From contig NZ_CP117996.1 of the NCBI RefSeq assembly GCF_028743715.1, forward strand, positions 930,001 through 994,000: a DNA stretch of 64,000 nucleotides, given 5' to 3'. This DNA is from Microbacterium sp. Clip185 (GTDB lineage: Bacteria > Actinomycetota > Actinomycetes > Actinomycetales > Microbacteriaceae). The translations under genes and the position numbers were made by a program. Under the pieces are notes generated by a model. It ran no database searches. It was not told where the DNA came from and saw only the letters and a list, made by a program, of their open reading frames with translations. This document shows positions 45,618 through 55,913 of this stretch, one piece after another. Within the stretch, counting starts at the first letter, position 1. Each line of letters begins with the position of its first letter.

Positions 45618-46823
45618 CTAGGCGTCGAGCAGTCGGCCCAGATGGTGGGCGACCGCATCCGTCTCGATGAGGAACCCGTCGTGGCCGTAGTCGCTCGTGA
45701 TGACCGCTGCCCGGTCGCCGTCGAGCGTGTCGCGGATTCCGTGGGCGATGCGGTGCTGCCCCTCGACGGGGAAGAGTCGATCGCTGTCGATGCCGAGCAC
45801 GAGGGTGCGCGCGGTGACGCGTCCCAGGGCGTCCTCGACGCCGCCGCGCTCGCGTCCGACGTCATGCGAATTCATCGCCTCGACGAGGGTGAGGTAGCTG
45901 TTGGCGTCGAAGCGCCGCGTGAACTTGTTGCCGTGGAAGTCCAGGTAGGACTCCACGGCGAAGCGCCCGCCCCGCCCGAGCGGGCTCACCTCTGACTGCC
46001 ACGATCGCTGGAAGCGCAGGTTCAGTTCGGTGGGACTCCGGTAGTTCAGCAGCGCCATGCGGCGAGCGAGCGCCAGACCGCGGTGCGGGCCCTCTCCGGC
46101 GGGTGCGTCGTAGTAGTCGCCGCCGGCGTATCCCGGGTCGATGCGGATGGCCTCGAGCTGCACCGAGTTCAGAGCGATCTGGTCGGCAGTGGTCAGCGGA
46201 GGGGCCGCGAGAACCGCCAGGCGCTCGACCCGCTCGGGGTAGGTCGCCCCCCACTCGAGCGCGTGCATGCCGCCCATGGAGCCGCCGATCACGGCGCGCC
46301 AGCTGCCGACGCCGAGCTCGTCCGCGAGCAATGCCTGGGCGGCGATCTGGTCGCGGATCGTCAGGTACGGGAAGCGCGCACCCCACTCGGTGCCGTCGGG
46401 GGCGATGGTGGCGGGTCCGGTCGAGCCCTGGCAGCCGCCGAGCATGTTGGGGGCCACGACGAACCAGCGGTCGGTGTCGATCGCGGCGCCGGGCCCGACG
46501 ATCTCGTCCCACCATCCGTCGGTGGGGTGGGCTCTGCCGGCCTCGCCGCGAACGTGACTGTCGCCGGTGAGCGCGTGCAGGATGAGGATCGCATTGTCGC
46601 CGGCGGGGGAGAGCTCGCCCCAGCTCTCGTAGGCGAGGCGCGCGGCGGGCAGCACGGCACCGTTCTCGGTGCGGAAGCCGCGGAAGGCTGCGAACCGGCG
46701 GTCGCCGGCCGGGTCGCCGTCGCGCCAGGCGCCGCTGGCGGGCGGGCGACCTCGGGCGAGGCGGGCGTCCGCCTCCGTGACGGGCGCGCTGGGCACCGTG
46801 TCCTCGGAGGTCTGCCAATCCAT
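45618..46823 (-). CDS. metX: Homoserine O-acetyltransferase
   Basis: This 401-residue alpha/beta hydrolase-fold enzyme acetylates L-homoserine for methionine synthesis. It shows LILHALTGDSH, the nucleophile elbow GGSMGGMHALEW, RFDANSYLTL, and the Asp/His pair with GHDGFLIE near the C-terminus. It lies downstream of metY on the same strand. A terminator-like hairpin separates the two, so it may be partly uncoupled or have its own promoter. Confidence 0.96.
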   Translation of the reverse strand: MDWQTSEDTVPSAPVTEADARLARGRPPASGAWRDGDPAGDRRFAAFRGFRTENGAVLPAARLAYESWGELSPAGDNAILILHALTGDSHVRGEAGRAHPTDGWWDEIVGPGAAIDTDRWFVVAPNMLGGCQGSTGPATIAPDGTEWGARFPYLTIRDQIAAQALLADELGVGSWRAVIGGSMGGMHALEWGATYPERVERLAVLAAPPLTTADQIALNSVQLEAIRIDPGYAGGDYYDAPAGEGPHRGLALARRMALLNYRSPTELNLRFQRSWQSEVSPLGRGGRFAVESYLDFHGNKFTRRFDANSYLTLVEAMNSHDVGRERGGVEDALGRVTARTLVLGIDSDRLFPVEGQHRIAHGIRDTLDGDRAAVITSDYGHDGFLIETDAVAHHLGRLLDA

Positions 46824-46892
46824 CCCTCCATTGTCCCGGGGTCCTCGCGCCTGCGCGTCCGTGTTACGTCACAGCGGAGTGCGGCTGACGCA

Positions 46893-46925
46893 CGAACGCC
46901 CCGGATGCGGCATCCGGGGCGTTCG
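46893..46925. terminator. Hairpin between metY and metX
   Basis: A 14-bp perfect stem (46893-46906 with 46912-46925) follows the metY stop on the minus strand. It may attenuate read-through into metX. The centre carries a GGATGCGG octamer. Confidence 0.8.
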
Positions 46926-46936
46926 GGTCAGGCGGG

Positions 46937-48259
46937 TCAGGCGCGCGCGGCCTCCGAGGCGCGGCGTGCCGCGGCCAGCGCGCTCTCGAGGTCGGCCTTG
47001 AGATCGGCGACGTTCTCGAGGCCCACCGAGAGGCGCACGAGACCGGGCGTGACGCCGGCCGTGAGCTGCTGCTCCGGGGTCAGCTGCGAGTGCGTCGTGG
47101 ATGCGGGGTGGATCACGAGCGAGCGCACGTCACCGATGTTGGCGAGGTGGCTGAACAGCGTGAGGTTGTCGACGAAGGCACGACCGGCACCCACCCCGCC
47201 CTTGAGCTCGAACGAGAGCACCGCGCCGACGCCCTTCGGCGCGTACTGGTTGGCGGCCGCGTACCACGGCGAGGTCGGAAGGCCCGAGTAGTTCACCGAC
47301 GCCACGTCGTCCTGGTTCTCCAGCCACTCCGCGATCTCCTGCGCGTTCTGCACGTGGCGCTCCACGCGCAGCGACAGGGTCTCGATGCCCTGCAGCAGCA
47401 GCCAGGCGCTGATCGGGGCGATCGCGGCACCCAGGTCGCGCAGCAGCTGCACGCGGGCCTTGGTGACGTAGGCGACGCCGTCGCCCAGCGCGCCCGTGTA
47501 GCTGAGGCCGTGGTACGAGGGGTCGGGCTCGGTGAGCTCGGGGAAGCGGTCGACGTGCTGCGACCACGGGAACCGGCCGCCGTCGACGATGACGCCGCCG
47601 ATCGTGGTGCCGTGTCCGCCGAGGAACTTCGTCGCCGAGTGCACGACGATGTCGGCACCGAACTCGAAGGGGCGGATGAGGTAGGGGGTGGCGATCGTGT
47701 TGTCGACGATCAGGGGAACGCCGGCCTCGTGCGCGACGTCGGAGACCGTGCGGATGTCGAGCACGTTGATCTTCGGGTTGCCGACCGTCTCAGCGAAGAA
47801 GAGCTTCGTGTTCGGGCGGACCGCGCGGCGCCACTCCTCGGGGTCGTCCTGGTTCTCGACGAACGTCGTGGTGATGCCGAGCTTGGCCAGCGTGTACTTG
47901 AAGAGGTTGTACGTGCCGCCGTAGATCGAGCTGGAGGAGACGATGTGGTCGCCCGCTCCGGCGATGTTGAGCACCGCGAACGTCTCGGCCGCCTGACCCG
48001 AGGCGACCAGCAGCGCTGCCGTGCCTCCCTCGAGCGCGGCGATGCGCTCCTCGACGACGCTCTGCGTGGGGTTGATGATGCGGGTGTAGACGTTGCCGGG
48101 CTCGGCGAGCGAGAAGAGGTTCGCGGCGTGGTCGGCGTTGTCGAACACATACGACGTGGTCTGGTAGATCGGGGTCGCACGCGCCTTGGTGGTGGGATCC
48201 GGTGCGGCGCCGGAGTGGATCTGCTTGGTCTCGAAGAGCCAGTTCTCGGGTGCGGACAT
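46937..48259 (-). CDS. metY: O-acetylhomoserine sulfhydrylase
   Basis: This 440-residue Cys/Met-metabolism PLP enzyme converts O-acetylhomoserine and sulfide to homocysteine. It has YTRIINPTQSVVEERIAALE, the PLP lysine in VHSATKFLGGHG, and the C-terminal SVGLENVADL. AGGAG lies eight bases before ATG 48259; GTG 48262 directly precedes it in frame. The promoter at 48310-48338 drives metY and possibly metX. Confidence 0.95.
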   Translation of the reverse strand: MSAPENWLFETKQIHSGAAPDPTTKARATPIYQTTSYVFDNADHAANLFSLAEPGNVYTRIINPTQSVVEERIAALEGGTAALLVASGQAAETFAVLNIAGAGDHIVSSSSIYGGTYNLFKYTLAKLGITTTFVENQDDPEEWRRAVRPNTKLFFAETVGNPKINVLDIRTVSDVAHEAGVPLIVDNTIATPYLIRPFEFGADIVVHSATKFLGGHGTTIGGVIVDGGRFPWSQHVDRFPELTEPDPSYHGLSYTGALGDGVAYVTKARVQLLRDLGAAIAPISAWLLLQGIETLSLRVERHVQNAQEIAEWLENQDDVASVNYSGLPTSPWYAAANQYAPKGVGAVLSFELKGGVGAGRAFVDNLTLFSHLANIGDVRSLVIHPASTTHSQLTPEQQLTAGVTPGLVRLSVGLENVADLKADLESALAAARRASEAARA

Positions 48260-48309
48260 CACGTGCTCCTAGGTCTGCGGGTGCCGCGGCGGCTGTCGCG
48301 AACATCACG

Positions 48310-48338
48310 AGGCTAGAGGGGCCCGGCGAGGGCGACAA
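48310..48338 (-). promoter_or_regulatory. Candidate metY promoter
   Basis: Read on the minus strand, TTGTCG (48333-48338) and TAGCCT (48310-48315) are spaced by 17 bases. The leader of about 40 nt has no SAM riboswitch-like structure. Confidence 0.5.
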
Positions 48339-48417
48339 CGTCCGAGAAACGCGGGGTAACAACCGAGTCGGGTGCGTGCGTAACACCGGGTTCACCGCGA
48401 GGGCCTAGCGTGAGTGC

Positions 48418-49197
48418 ATGGCGAACAGACGAGCAGTGGTGACGGGTGCGAGCACGGGGATCGGTGAGGCGACCGCGCGTCGCCTCCGCGCCGACGGTTG
48501 GGATGTGGTCGCGGTGGCCCGTCGCGCCGAGCGGCTGGCCGCCCTCGAGACGGCCACCGGTGCCGTGGCGTACGCGGCCGATCTGACCGTCGAGGCCGAT
48601 GTGCAGGCGCTCGCCGACTGGCTCGCCGCATCCGGTCCCGTGCACGCGCTGGTGCAGGTCGCGGGCGGTGCGCGCGGCGTCGACGATGTCGCCGACGGTG
48701 ACCCCGACGACTGGCGGTGGATGTACGAGGCCAACGTGCTGTCGACCCAGCGCCTGGTGGCGCTGTTGCTGCCCCAGTTGCGGAAGGCGGCCGCATCCGA
48801 CGGCCACGCCGACACGCTCTTCGTGACCTCGACGGCCGCGCAGGTGGCCTACCAGGGCGGCGGCGGATACAACGCCGCGAAAGCGGCCGAGAGCATGCTC
48901 GTCAAGGCGCTGCGGCTCGAGCTCAACGGTGAGCCCATCCGAGTGAGCGAGGTGGCCCCGGGGATGGTCTACACCGAGGAGTTCTCCCTGAACCGTCTCG
49001 GCGGCGATCAGGAGGCGGCCGAGGCCGTTTATCGGGGCGTCGAGAACCCGCTGACCCCGGACGACGTCGCCGACGTCATCGCGTACGCGCTGAACGCGCC
49101 CGGCCACGTGAACCTCGACCTCGTGACGCTGCGGCCCGTCGCCCAATCCGCGCAGCACCTCGTCGCCCGCGAGCCGCTGCGAGTACGCGAGGGCTGA
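48418..49197 (+). CDS. SDR family NAD(P)-dependent oxidoreductase
   Basis: This 259-residue classical short-chain dehydrogenase has cofactor motif TGASTGIG at 9-16, an active-site Ser in STAAQVAYQ and the YNAAK catalytic pair. The C-terminus resembles YdfG/serine dehydrogenase-like enzymes; the substrate is not known. The ATG lies six bases after TAGCGT (48406-48411), a leaderless candidate. Confidence 0.92.
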   Translation: MANRRAVVTGASTGIGEATARRLRADGWDVVAVARRAERLAALETATGAVAYAADLTVEADVQALADWLAASGPVHALVQVAGGARGVDDVADGDPDDWRWMYEANVLSTQRLVALLLPQLRKAAASDGHADTLFVTSTAAQVAYQGGGGYNAAKAAESMLVKALRLELNGEPIRVSEVAPGMVYTEEFSLNRLGGDQEAAEAVYRGVENPLTPDDVADVIAYALNAPGHVNLDLVTLRPVAQSAQHLVAREPLRVREG

Positions 49198-49201
49198 GCG
49201 C

Positions 49202-50062
49202 GTGCGCGCACCAGCGCTCGTCGTCGACGCGCTGACCGCGAGGCCCGGTGGGCGCGAGCTCCGTCGGTTCTGGCGAGCGTTCGTTGCCGAGCATCCGCAG
49301 GCGTGCGCTCCCCGCTCCCGAACTCGTGTCGTCGTCCTCCTGATAGCCGCGGTGCTGAGCGGCCTCGCCGCGCTGATCGCCGTTCTCGGAACGGTGTCGC
49401 TGCTGACCCGCAGACAAGGGGCGACGCCCGGCGAGCTCATCGGCGCGGTGGCGGCCGCGGTGCTGTTCGCCCTCGTGCTGATCGCGCTGGGACGCGCCGC
49501 TGTGCGAACCGGACGACGTCGGATGTGGCCTCGCCAGCACTGGGCGCTCGCCCGCTTCGCGGCCGACAACGGCTTCACCTATCACCCGGGCCCGTTCCCC
49601 GCTGACCTGCCGACCTGGAGCTACCGAGGGCGGCTGCTCCAGACCCGCGCGCTGCGCTGGGTCACGCCGGACGGATGTCGCATCGAGTGGTCGGACTTCG
49701 AGCAGGACTGGGGCACGAGCGCGTACCACACCACCCAGTTCGGCGGCTGGATCCGCATCGGTCTCGGCCGTCCCCTGCCGCCCATCGTGCTCCCGCCGGC
49801 GAACGGCGACGCGCGGGCCCTGGCGGAGGGATTCGGGTCCGCACAGCACGCGCCCGTCGATGAGGACGACCTCTCGTTCCGCCCCGCCGTCCTCGCGGAA
49901 ATGAACGGGTGGGACGGCGAGGTCATCGACGATGAGCTGCTTCTGACCCGCTCGCTGGACGTCGTCACGACGGACCCCGCTGAGTGGCCTGAGATCCTGC
50001 GCACCACGATCCTCGTCATCGACGGGATCGAACAGTCGGGGGACCGCCCCGGCGCCGGTTGA
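49202..50062 (+). CDS. Membrane protein of unknown function
   Basis: This 286-residue protein has two membrane segments (about 43-67 and 78-97) and a cytosolic or extracellular domain of about 180 residues (LARFAADNGFTYHPGPFPADLPTW, then a strand-rich part with WIRIGLGRPLPPIVL). It vaguely recalls DUF3137-like proteins that measure surface or lipid features, but I cannot assign it. It follows the SDR gene by four bases and is probably co-transcribed. Confidence 0.75.
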   Translation: MRAPALVVDALTARPGGRELRRFWRAFVAEHPQACAPRSRTRVVVLLIAAVLSGLAALIAVLGTVSLLTRRQGATPGELIGAVAAAVLFALVLIALGRAAVRTGRRRMWPRQHWALARFAADNGFTYHPGPFPADLPTWSYRGRLLQTRALRWVTPDGCRIEWSDFEQDWGTSAYHTTQFGGWIRIGLGRPLPPIVLPPANGDARALAEGFGSAQHAPVDEDDLSFRPAVLAEMNGWDGEVIDDELLLTRSLDVVTTDPAEWPEILRTTILVIDGIEQSGDRPGAG

Positions 50063-50071
50063 GCCTCGGCG

Positions 50072-51559
50072 TCAGCGCGCGGTCGTGCCCCCGGATGCGG
50101 CCGCGTGCGCCGTGGCCTCGGTGTCGGTGTCGGCGAATGCCACTTTGGGCACCACGAGCAGCACCGCGGCGGCGGCGAACCCGCCGGCGGCGCACACGAT
50201 CCACACCGTGATGTAACCGCCGAGGGACGCCGCGGTCGAGCTCGCGACGGCACCCGCGCCGACCGCGAGCACGACGCCGAACACCGCCGAGGCGAAGGTC
50301 CCGCCGATCGTCTTGGTCGTGTTGGTGAGTGCGGAGGCGATGCCGGTCTGTCCCCGCGGCGCCGCCGCGGCTGCTGCGGCGGGCAGGGCGGCCACGAGCG
50401 CGCCGGAGCCGAGACCCGCGATCGACAGGTTCATGAGCACCTGCCAGAGCTCGCGGTGCAGCGGCAGGAACAGCAGGTAGCCGATGCCCACGAGCAGAGC
50501 AGCCCCGATGAGCACCACGCGAGGGCTCGCCCGGCGGGAGGTGATCGAGAAGATCACGGCGCCGACGATGAGGGAGACCAGATACACGCCGATCACGTTG
50601 GAGCGACCGGTCGCATCGAGGCCCAGCCCGTAGCCGAGCGCGGAGTCGGTGCCGGCGTAGGTCGACAGGGGGCCTTGGGCGCCGAGCAGGCTGATGCCCA
50701 CGAGAGCCGCCGTGGCCTGCACCGGCCACATCTCCGGACGGCGCAGGACCCGGATGTCGACGGCGGGGTCCTCCTGGCGTAGCTCGAACCGCACGAACCA
50801 CACGAAGGCGGCCAGCCCCGCGGCCAACAGCAGCCACGTCCAGACGAAGCCGGGACCGTTGAGGCGGAGGAAAGTGAGGGCACCGGTCACGAGCAGCAGC
50901 GCGAGCGCGAGGATCACGAAGCCGCCCGCATCCAGTCGGCGTCCGGGGACGGGCTCGGACTCGGGGACGCCCAGCCAGATCACGACGCCGATCAGCGTCA
51001 CGGCCACCGCGGGCAGCATGAGGGTCAGCGGCAGGTTCTCTCCGGTGATGCCGAAAAGACGCCCCGCCGCGAGCGCCCCCATGATCGCGCCCGCCTGCAA
51101 CCCGACCACGAGAAGACCGGCTGCGCGGCGGGTGGCCGAGACACCGCGGCCCTGTCTGCGGCCGCGCTCGAAGATCAGCGCGATCTCGAGCGGCAGCCAG
51201 ACCACGTAGAAGCCCTGCAGCGCCCACGCGATCAGGAAGCTCCAGAAGGTGCCCGCGAACGCGATCCACCATGTGGCACCGGCGGTGAGGATCGTGGCGA
51301 TCAACAGGATGCGCTTGTGCCCGTACATGTCGCCGAGCTTCGCCATGACCGGTACGACGAGGGCCGACAACAGCAGTTGGGCCGCCTCGAACCAGTTGAC
51401 GTCGGCGTCGTGGATGCCCAGATGCACCACGATGTCGCTGAACAGGGGAACGTAATAACCCTGCAGGATGCCGCTGACGATCTCGACGAGGATGAACCAG
51501 CCGATCAGACCCGCCGTGATGCCGAGCGCCGATCGACCGGGCGCACGGGTGCCGGTCAT
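50072..51559 (-). CDS. MFS transporter, DHA2-like
   Basis: This 495-residue protein has about 14 membrane segments and a loop motif KLGDMYGHKRIL between TM2 and TM3. It is an efflux or metabolite exporter of unknown substrate. The ATG lies six bases after TAGCGT (51566-51571, minus strand). The 39-base region shared with the divergent phosphoribosyltransferase gene holds both promoters back to back. Confidence 0.9.
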   Translation of the reverse strand: MTGTRAPGRSALGITAGLIGWFILVEIVSGILQGYYVPLFSDIVVHLGIHDADVNWFEAAQLLLSALVVPVMAKLGDMYGHKRILLIATILTAGATWWIAFAGTFWSFLIAWALQGFYVVWLPLEIALIFERGRRQGRGVSATRRAAGLLVVGLQAGAIMGALAAGRLFGITGENLPLTLMLPAVAVTLIGVVIWLGVPESEPVPGRRLDAGGFVILALALLLVTGALTFLRLNGPGFVWTWLLLAAGLAAFVWFVRFELRQEDPAVDIRVLRRPEMWPVQATAALVGISLLGAQGPLSTYAGTDSALGYGLGLDATGRSNVIGVYLVSLIVGAVIFSITSRRASPRVVLIGAALLVGIGYLLFLPLHRELWQVLMNLSIAGLGSGALVAALPAAAAAAAPRGQTGIASALTNTTKTIGGTFASAVFGVVLAVGAGAVASSTAASLGGYITVWIVCAAGGFAAAAVLLVVPKVAFADTDTEATAHAAASGGTTAR

Positions 51560-51598
51560 GGCGAAACGCTACACCTCGGCGCGCTCTAGGCTGGGACG

Positions 51599-52120
51599 GT
51601 GACGAACGAGCAGAGCGCTGTGGCGCCCGAACGCGAAACGCTGACCTGGGATCTGTTCGGGGAAGCCAGCCGTGACATCGCCCGTGACGTGATCGCCGCC
51701 GACTTCGTGCCCGAGGTCGTCGTCGCGATCGCCCGCGGCGGGCTGCTCCCGGCCGGCGCGATCGCGTACGGACTCGGAGTGAAGAACTGCGGCGCGATCA
51801 ACGTCGAGTTCTACACCGGCATCGGCACGGTGCTCGACGCTCCAGAGCTGCTTCCGCCCGAGCTGGACATGACCTATCTGAACGGGCGCCGCGTGCTTCT
51901 GGTCGACGATGTCGCCGACAGCGGCCGCACGCTCGATCTCGCCGTGCGTCTGCTCGTCGAGCGCGGGGCGGACGTGCGTTCCGCCGTGATCTACACGAAG
52001 CCGACGACGATCATCCAGCCGGATTTCAGCTGGAAGAACACCGACCTGTGGATCGATTTCCCCTGGTCGTGGCAGGGCTCGGTCCTCGAAGAGGACCGCG
52101 GTCTTCCCGGCTCCGCCTGA
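51599..52120 (+). CDS. Purine-type phosphoribosyltransferase
   Basis: This 173-residue type I phosphoribosyltransferase has the PRPP motif VLLVDDVADSGRTL near residues 98-111 and an early VAIARGGLLPAGAIAYGLGV. It is probably for xanthine, guanine or hypoxanthine salvage (Gpt-like). The GTG start lies six bases after TAGGCT (51587-51592), so it is likely leaderless. ung follows after three bases. Confidence 0.88.
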   Translation: MTNEQSAVAPERETLTWDLFGEASRDIARDVIAADFVPEVVVAIARGGLLPAGAIAYGLGVKNCGAINVEFYTGIGTVLDAPELLPPELDMTYLNGRRVLLVDDVADSGRTLDLAVRLLVERGADVRSAVIYTKPTTIIQPDFSWKNTDLWIDFPWSWQGSVLEEDRGLPGSA

Positions 52121-52123
52121 ACC

Positions 52124-52816
52124 ATGGCAAAGACGCTGCCCGAGCTCGCCGCGGCGGGTCTCATGGATGCGGGCTGGGCCGAGGCTCTCGCTCCGGTCGC
52201 CGCGGACATCGCCGCACTGGGGGAGCGTCTGCGCCAGGAGGCGGCCGCGGGGCGTGCCTACCTGCCCGCCGGGGATCGAGTTCTGCGCGCCTTCCAACAA
52301 CCGCTCGCGGACGTCAGAGTGCTCATCGTGGGGCAGGACCCCTATCCGACGCCCGGCCATCCGATCGGCCTGTCCTTCGCCGTCGACGCGCACGTGCGAC
52401 CCATCCCGCGCAGCCTCGCCAACATCTACCGCGAGCTGAACGACGACCTCGGCATCCCGCCGGCGGTTCACGGCGACCTCTCCGCGTGGAGCGAGCAGGG
52501 CGTGATGCTGCTGAACCGGGTGCTGACCGTCGCGCCCGGCGCGCCCGCATCCCACCGCGGATGGGGATGGGAGAAGGTCACCGAGCACGCGATCCGTGTT
52601 CTCGCCGAGCGTGGCGGGCCTCTCGTCGCGGTTCTGTGGGGGCGGGATGCGGCGGGCCTCACCCCGCTTCTGGGCGAGGTGCCCTCGATCCGGTCGCCGC
52701 ATCCGTCGCCGCTGTCTGCCAGCAGGGGCTTCTTCGGATCCCGTCCGTTCTCCCGCGTCAACGAGCTGCTGATCGCGCAGGGCGGCACGCAGATCGATTG
52801 GCGTCTGCCCGCGTAG
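52124..52816 (+). CDS. ung: Uracil-DNA glycosylase
   Basis: This 230-residue family-1 UDG removes uracil from DNA. It has the water-activating loop GQDPYP at 70-75 (catalytic D72), [11 protein letters not shown] and the DNA-intercalation loop [11 protein letters not shown]. The length and motifs are complete. It is probably co-transcribed with the phosphoribosyltransferase gene. Confidence 0.97.
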   Translation: MAKTLPELAAAGLMDAGWAEALAPVAADIAALGERLRQEAAAGRAYLPAGDRVLRAFQQPLADVRVLIVGQDPYPTPGHPIGLSFAVDAHVRPIPRSLANIYRELNDDLGIPPAVHGDLSAWSEQGVMLLNRVLTVAPGAPASHRGWGWEKVTEHAIRVLAERGGPLVAVLWGRDAAGLTPLLGEVPSIRSPHPSPLSASRGFFGSRPFSRVNELLIAQGGTQIDWRLPA

Positions 52817-52826
52817 GCTGGGCGCC

Positions 52827-53435
52827 ATGCTCGAAGAGGAATACCAGCGCCGTCGGCGTCTGCCGCGGCACCTGCGTCGCCAGGCTCCGCCCGAGCGCGG
52901 CTTCGAGTTCCGCATCCGTGAGGCGACGACGGCGGACATCCCCGACATCCGCGAGATCTACAACTACTACGTGACCAACTCCGTGGTGACCTTCGACGAG
53001 AAGAAGTGGTCGCTGGCGAAGTGGCGGGAGAAGTTCGATCACCTGCGCAAGCTCGAGCTGCCGTTCCTCGTGGCCGAGAGTCCGTCGGGGCAGATCCTGG
53101 GATACGCGCTCGTGCAGCCCTGGGCAGGCAAATCCGCCTACCGCTACACGGTCGAGGACTCGATCTACCTCGGTCAGGCGGCCTCGGGCAAGGGTCTGGG
53201 CACCGCTCTGCTGTCGGCCCTGATCGAGGCGTGCGAGAACAAGGGCATCCGCGAGCTGGTCGCCGTCATCAGCGACAAAGGCGCCGAGGGATCCATCCGT
53301 CTTCACGAGAAGCTCGGATTCACGGAGGTCGGACGCATGGGGCGCGTCGGCTTCAAGTTCGGGCGTTGGCTCGGCACGGTCTACCTGCAGAAGTCGCTCA
53401 AGCCCAAGAAGAAGCGCGGTCTGTTCTCGCGCTGA
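52827..53435 (+). CDS. GNAT family N-acetyltransferase
   Basis: This 202-residue protein has a GNAT domain (about 25-190) of the phosphinothricin/methionine-sulfone acetyltransferase type: IREIYNYYVTNSVVTF, the acetyl-CoA loop GQAASGKGLGTALL and NKGIRELVAVI. It has a basic N-terminal extension and a Lys/Arg-rich C-terminus. The substrate is unknown. The ATG lies seven bases after TAGGCT (52814-52819), a leaderless candidate. Confidence 0.88.
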   Translation: MLEEEYQRRRRLPRHLRRQAPPERGFEFRIREATTADIPDIREIYNYYVTNSVVTFDEKKWSLAKWREKFDHLRKLELPFLVAESPSGQILGYALVQPWAGKSAYRYTVEDSIYLGQAASGKGLGTALLSALIEACENKGIRELVAVISDKGAEGSIRLHEKLGFTEVGRMGRVGFKFGRWLGTVYLQKSLKPKKKRGLFSR

Positions 53436-53440
53436 CGGGC

Positions 53441-54228
<788 letters not shown>

Positions 54229-54232
<4 letters not shown>

Positions 54233-55023
54233 TGCTCCTCCTTCTTGTCGGGCCGCCACAGCGTCGCCCGTGCGTCGCGCAGCAGTCCCCGGGCCGTCGT
54301 CGAGCGCGGTGCGGTGAGCAGCGTCGCCACCGGACCCTGCTCGACGATGCGGCCGCTTTCCATCACGACGGCGTGCGTCGCGATCTGAGCGAGCACCGCA
54401 AGATCGTGCGTGATGAACACGAGCGACATCCCTGCATCCGTCACGAGCGCGCGCAGCAGCTCGAGGATCTCCGCCTGGATCGTCACGTCGAGCGCGGTCG
54501 TCGGCTCGTCTGCGATGAGCAGGCCCGGATCCATCGCGAGGGCCATCGCGATGGCGACCCGCTGGCGCTGGCCGCCCGAGAGCTGATGGGGATACCGGTC
54601 GACGATGCGCTCCGGCTCGGGAAGCCCCACGCGCCGCGCGCCGGCGACGGCGACCTCTCGTCGTGCTGCGCGGCCCAGTCGGCGATGGATGCGCGGTGCC
54701 TCGGCGATCTGGCGGCCGACCGTGCGGATCGGGTTCAGTGCGGTCTGCGGCTCCTGGAACACGATGCCCACCTCGTCGCCACGGATGCGGGCCAGCTCGC
54801 GTTCGGTGGCGCCGATCACCTCGCGGCCGTTGAGGCGGATGCTGCCGCCGGCGGTAGCACCCTCGGGGAGCAGCCCCAGGATCGCGAGCGCCGTCAGCGA
54901 CTTGCCCGACCCGGACTCACCGATGATCCCGAGCCGCTCGCCGTCGGCCACGCGGAAGCTGAGTCCGTCGACGACGCGGACGCCGTCGATGTCGATGACG
55001 AGGTCGGTCACCTCGAGGCTCAT
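54229..55023 (-). CDS. Oligopeptide/nickel-type ABC transporter ATPase (first)
   Basis: This 264-residue ATPase has Walker A GESGSGKS, signature [12 protein letters not shown] and Walker [13 protein letters not shown]. It belongs to the DppD/OppD group. The ATG at 55023 overlaps the upstream permease stop as ATGA; the long upstream open frame is a shadow of the permease. The C-terminus lacks the long iron-sulfur tail seen in some OppD proteins. Confidence 0.92.
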
Positions 55024-55913
55024 GCGACGACCTCCGGGAGGTGCGTGCGCGCGCGGCGGGCCGAGCCGCTGCGGGTGCGCAGCGTCGGGTCGGTGGCGTC
55101 GCGGAGTCCATCGCCCAGCAGGTTGAACCCGAGCACGGTTGCGGTGATGGCGAGGCCGGGCCAGAGCACCGACAGCGGATAGACCGTGAGGTACTGCTGG
55201 AGCTGCGAGAGCAGCACGCCCCAGGACGGATCCGTGACGGGTGCTCCGAAGCCCAGATAGCTGAGCCCGGCCTCGGCGAGTACAGCGACGGCCATGGACC
55301 AGGACAGCTGCACGATGAACACGGGCGCGACGTTGGGCAGCAGGTGCCGGGTGAGGTTCTGCCATCCGGACAGCCCCGATGCGCGTGCGGCCACCACGAA
55401 GTCGCTGTGAAGCACCCGACGCAGCTCGGGCCGGCTCACCCTGGCGATGTTCACGCCGAAGCCGATCCCCACCGACCAGACCACGACGGCGAGGGACCCG
55501 CCCCACACCGCCGAGATCATCATGGCGATCAGCAGCACCGGGAAGGCGACGAGCATGTCGACCAGAACCGCGACGGACTCCCGCACCCAGCGGTGGGTGA
55601 GGGCGCCGAGAGCGGCGAGGGAGAGCCCCACGACCGTCGCGATGACACCCGCACCGGCGGCCACAACGACCGTCGTTCGCGCGCCCGCCATGAGAATGCT
55701 CAGGATGTCGCGTCCGGTGGCGTCGGTGCCCAGCAGATGCGCGGGCCCGGGCCCCGCCCACCGGCCCGCCACATCCGCGGCCTGCGGGTCGTACGGCGTC
55801 CAGAAGGTGGCGAGGGCCGCCACCGCCAGCAGCGCGAGGACGATGACCACGCCGGTCGCGCCGGCCGGCTCCGACAGCAGCCGGCGCCACCAGGAGCCGC
55901 GGGATGTGCTCAT
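55020..55913 (-). CDS. ABC transporter permease, DppC type
   Basis: This 297-residue permease has an N-terminal OppC_N segment (TM at about 20-38), the GTDATGRDILS motif, about five more membrane segments, and the ATPase-contacting EAA loop (AARASGLSGWQNLTRHLLPN). It overlaps neighbours on both sides by ATGA. Confidence 0.92.
   Translation of the reverse strand: MSTSRGSWWRRLLSEPAGATGVVIVLALLAVAALATFWTPYDPQAADVAGRWAGPGPAHLLGTDATGRDILSILMAGARTTVVVAAGAGVIATVVGLSLAALGALTHRWVRESVAVLVDMLVAFPVLLIAMMISAVWGGSLAVVVWSVGIGFGVNIARVSRPELRRVLHSDFVVAARASGLSGWQNLTRHLLPNVAPVFIVQLSWSMAVAVLAEAGLSYLGFGAPVTDPSWGVLLSQLQQYLTVYPLSVLWPGLAITATVLGFNLLGDGLRDATDPTLRTRSGSARRARTHLPEVVA

Noticed and set aside
48260..48417. 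Possible SAM riboswitch upstream of metY
   Set aside because: The mapped-by-eye leader is only about 40 nt and lacks the helices of any SAM riboswitch class I know.
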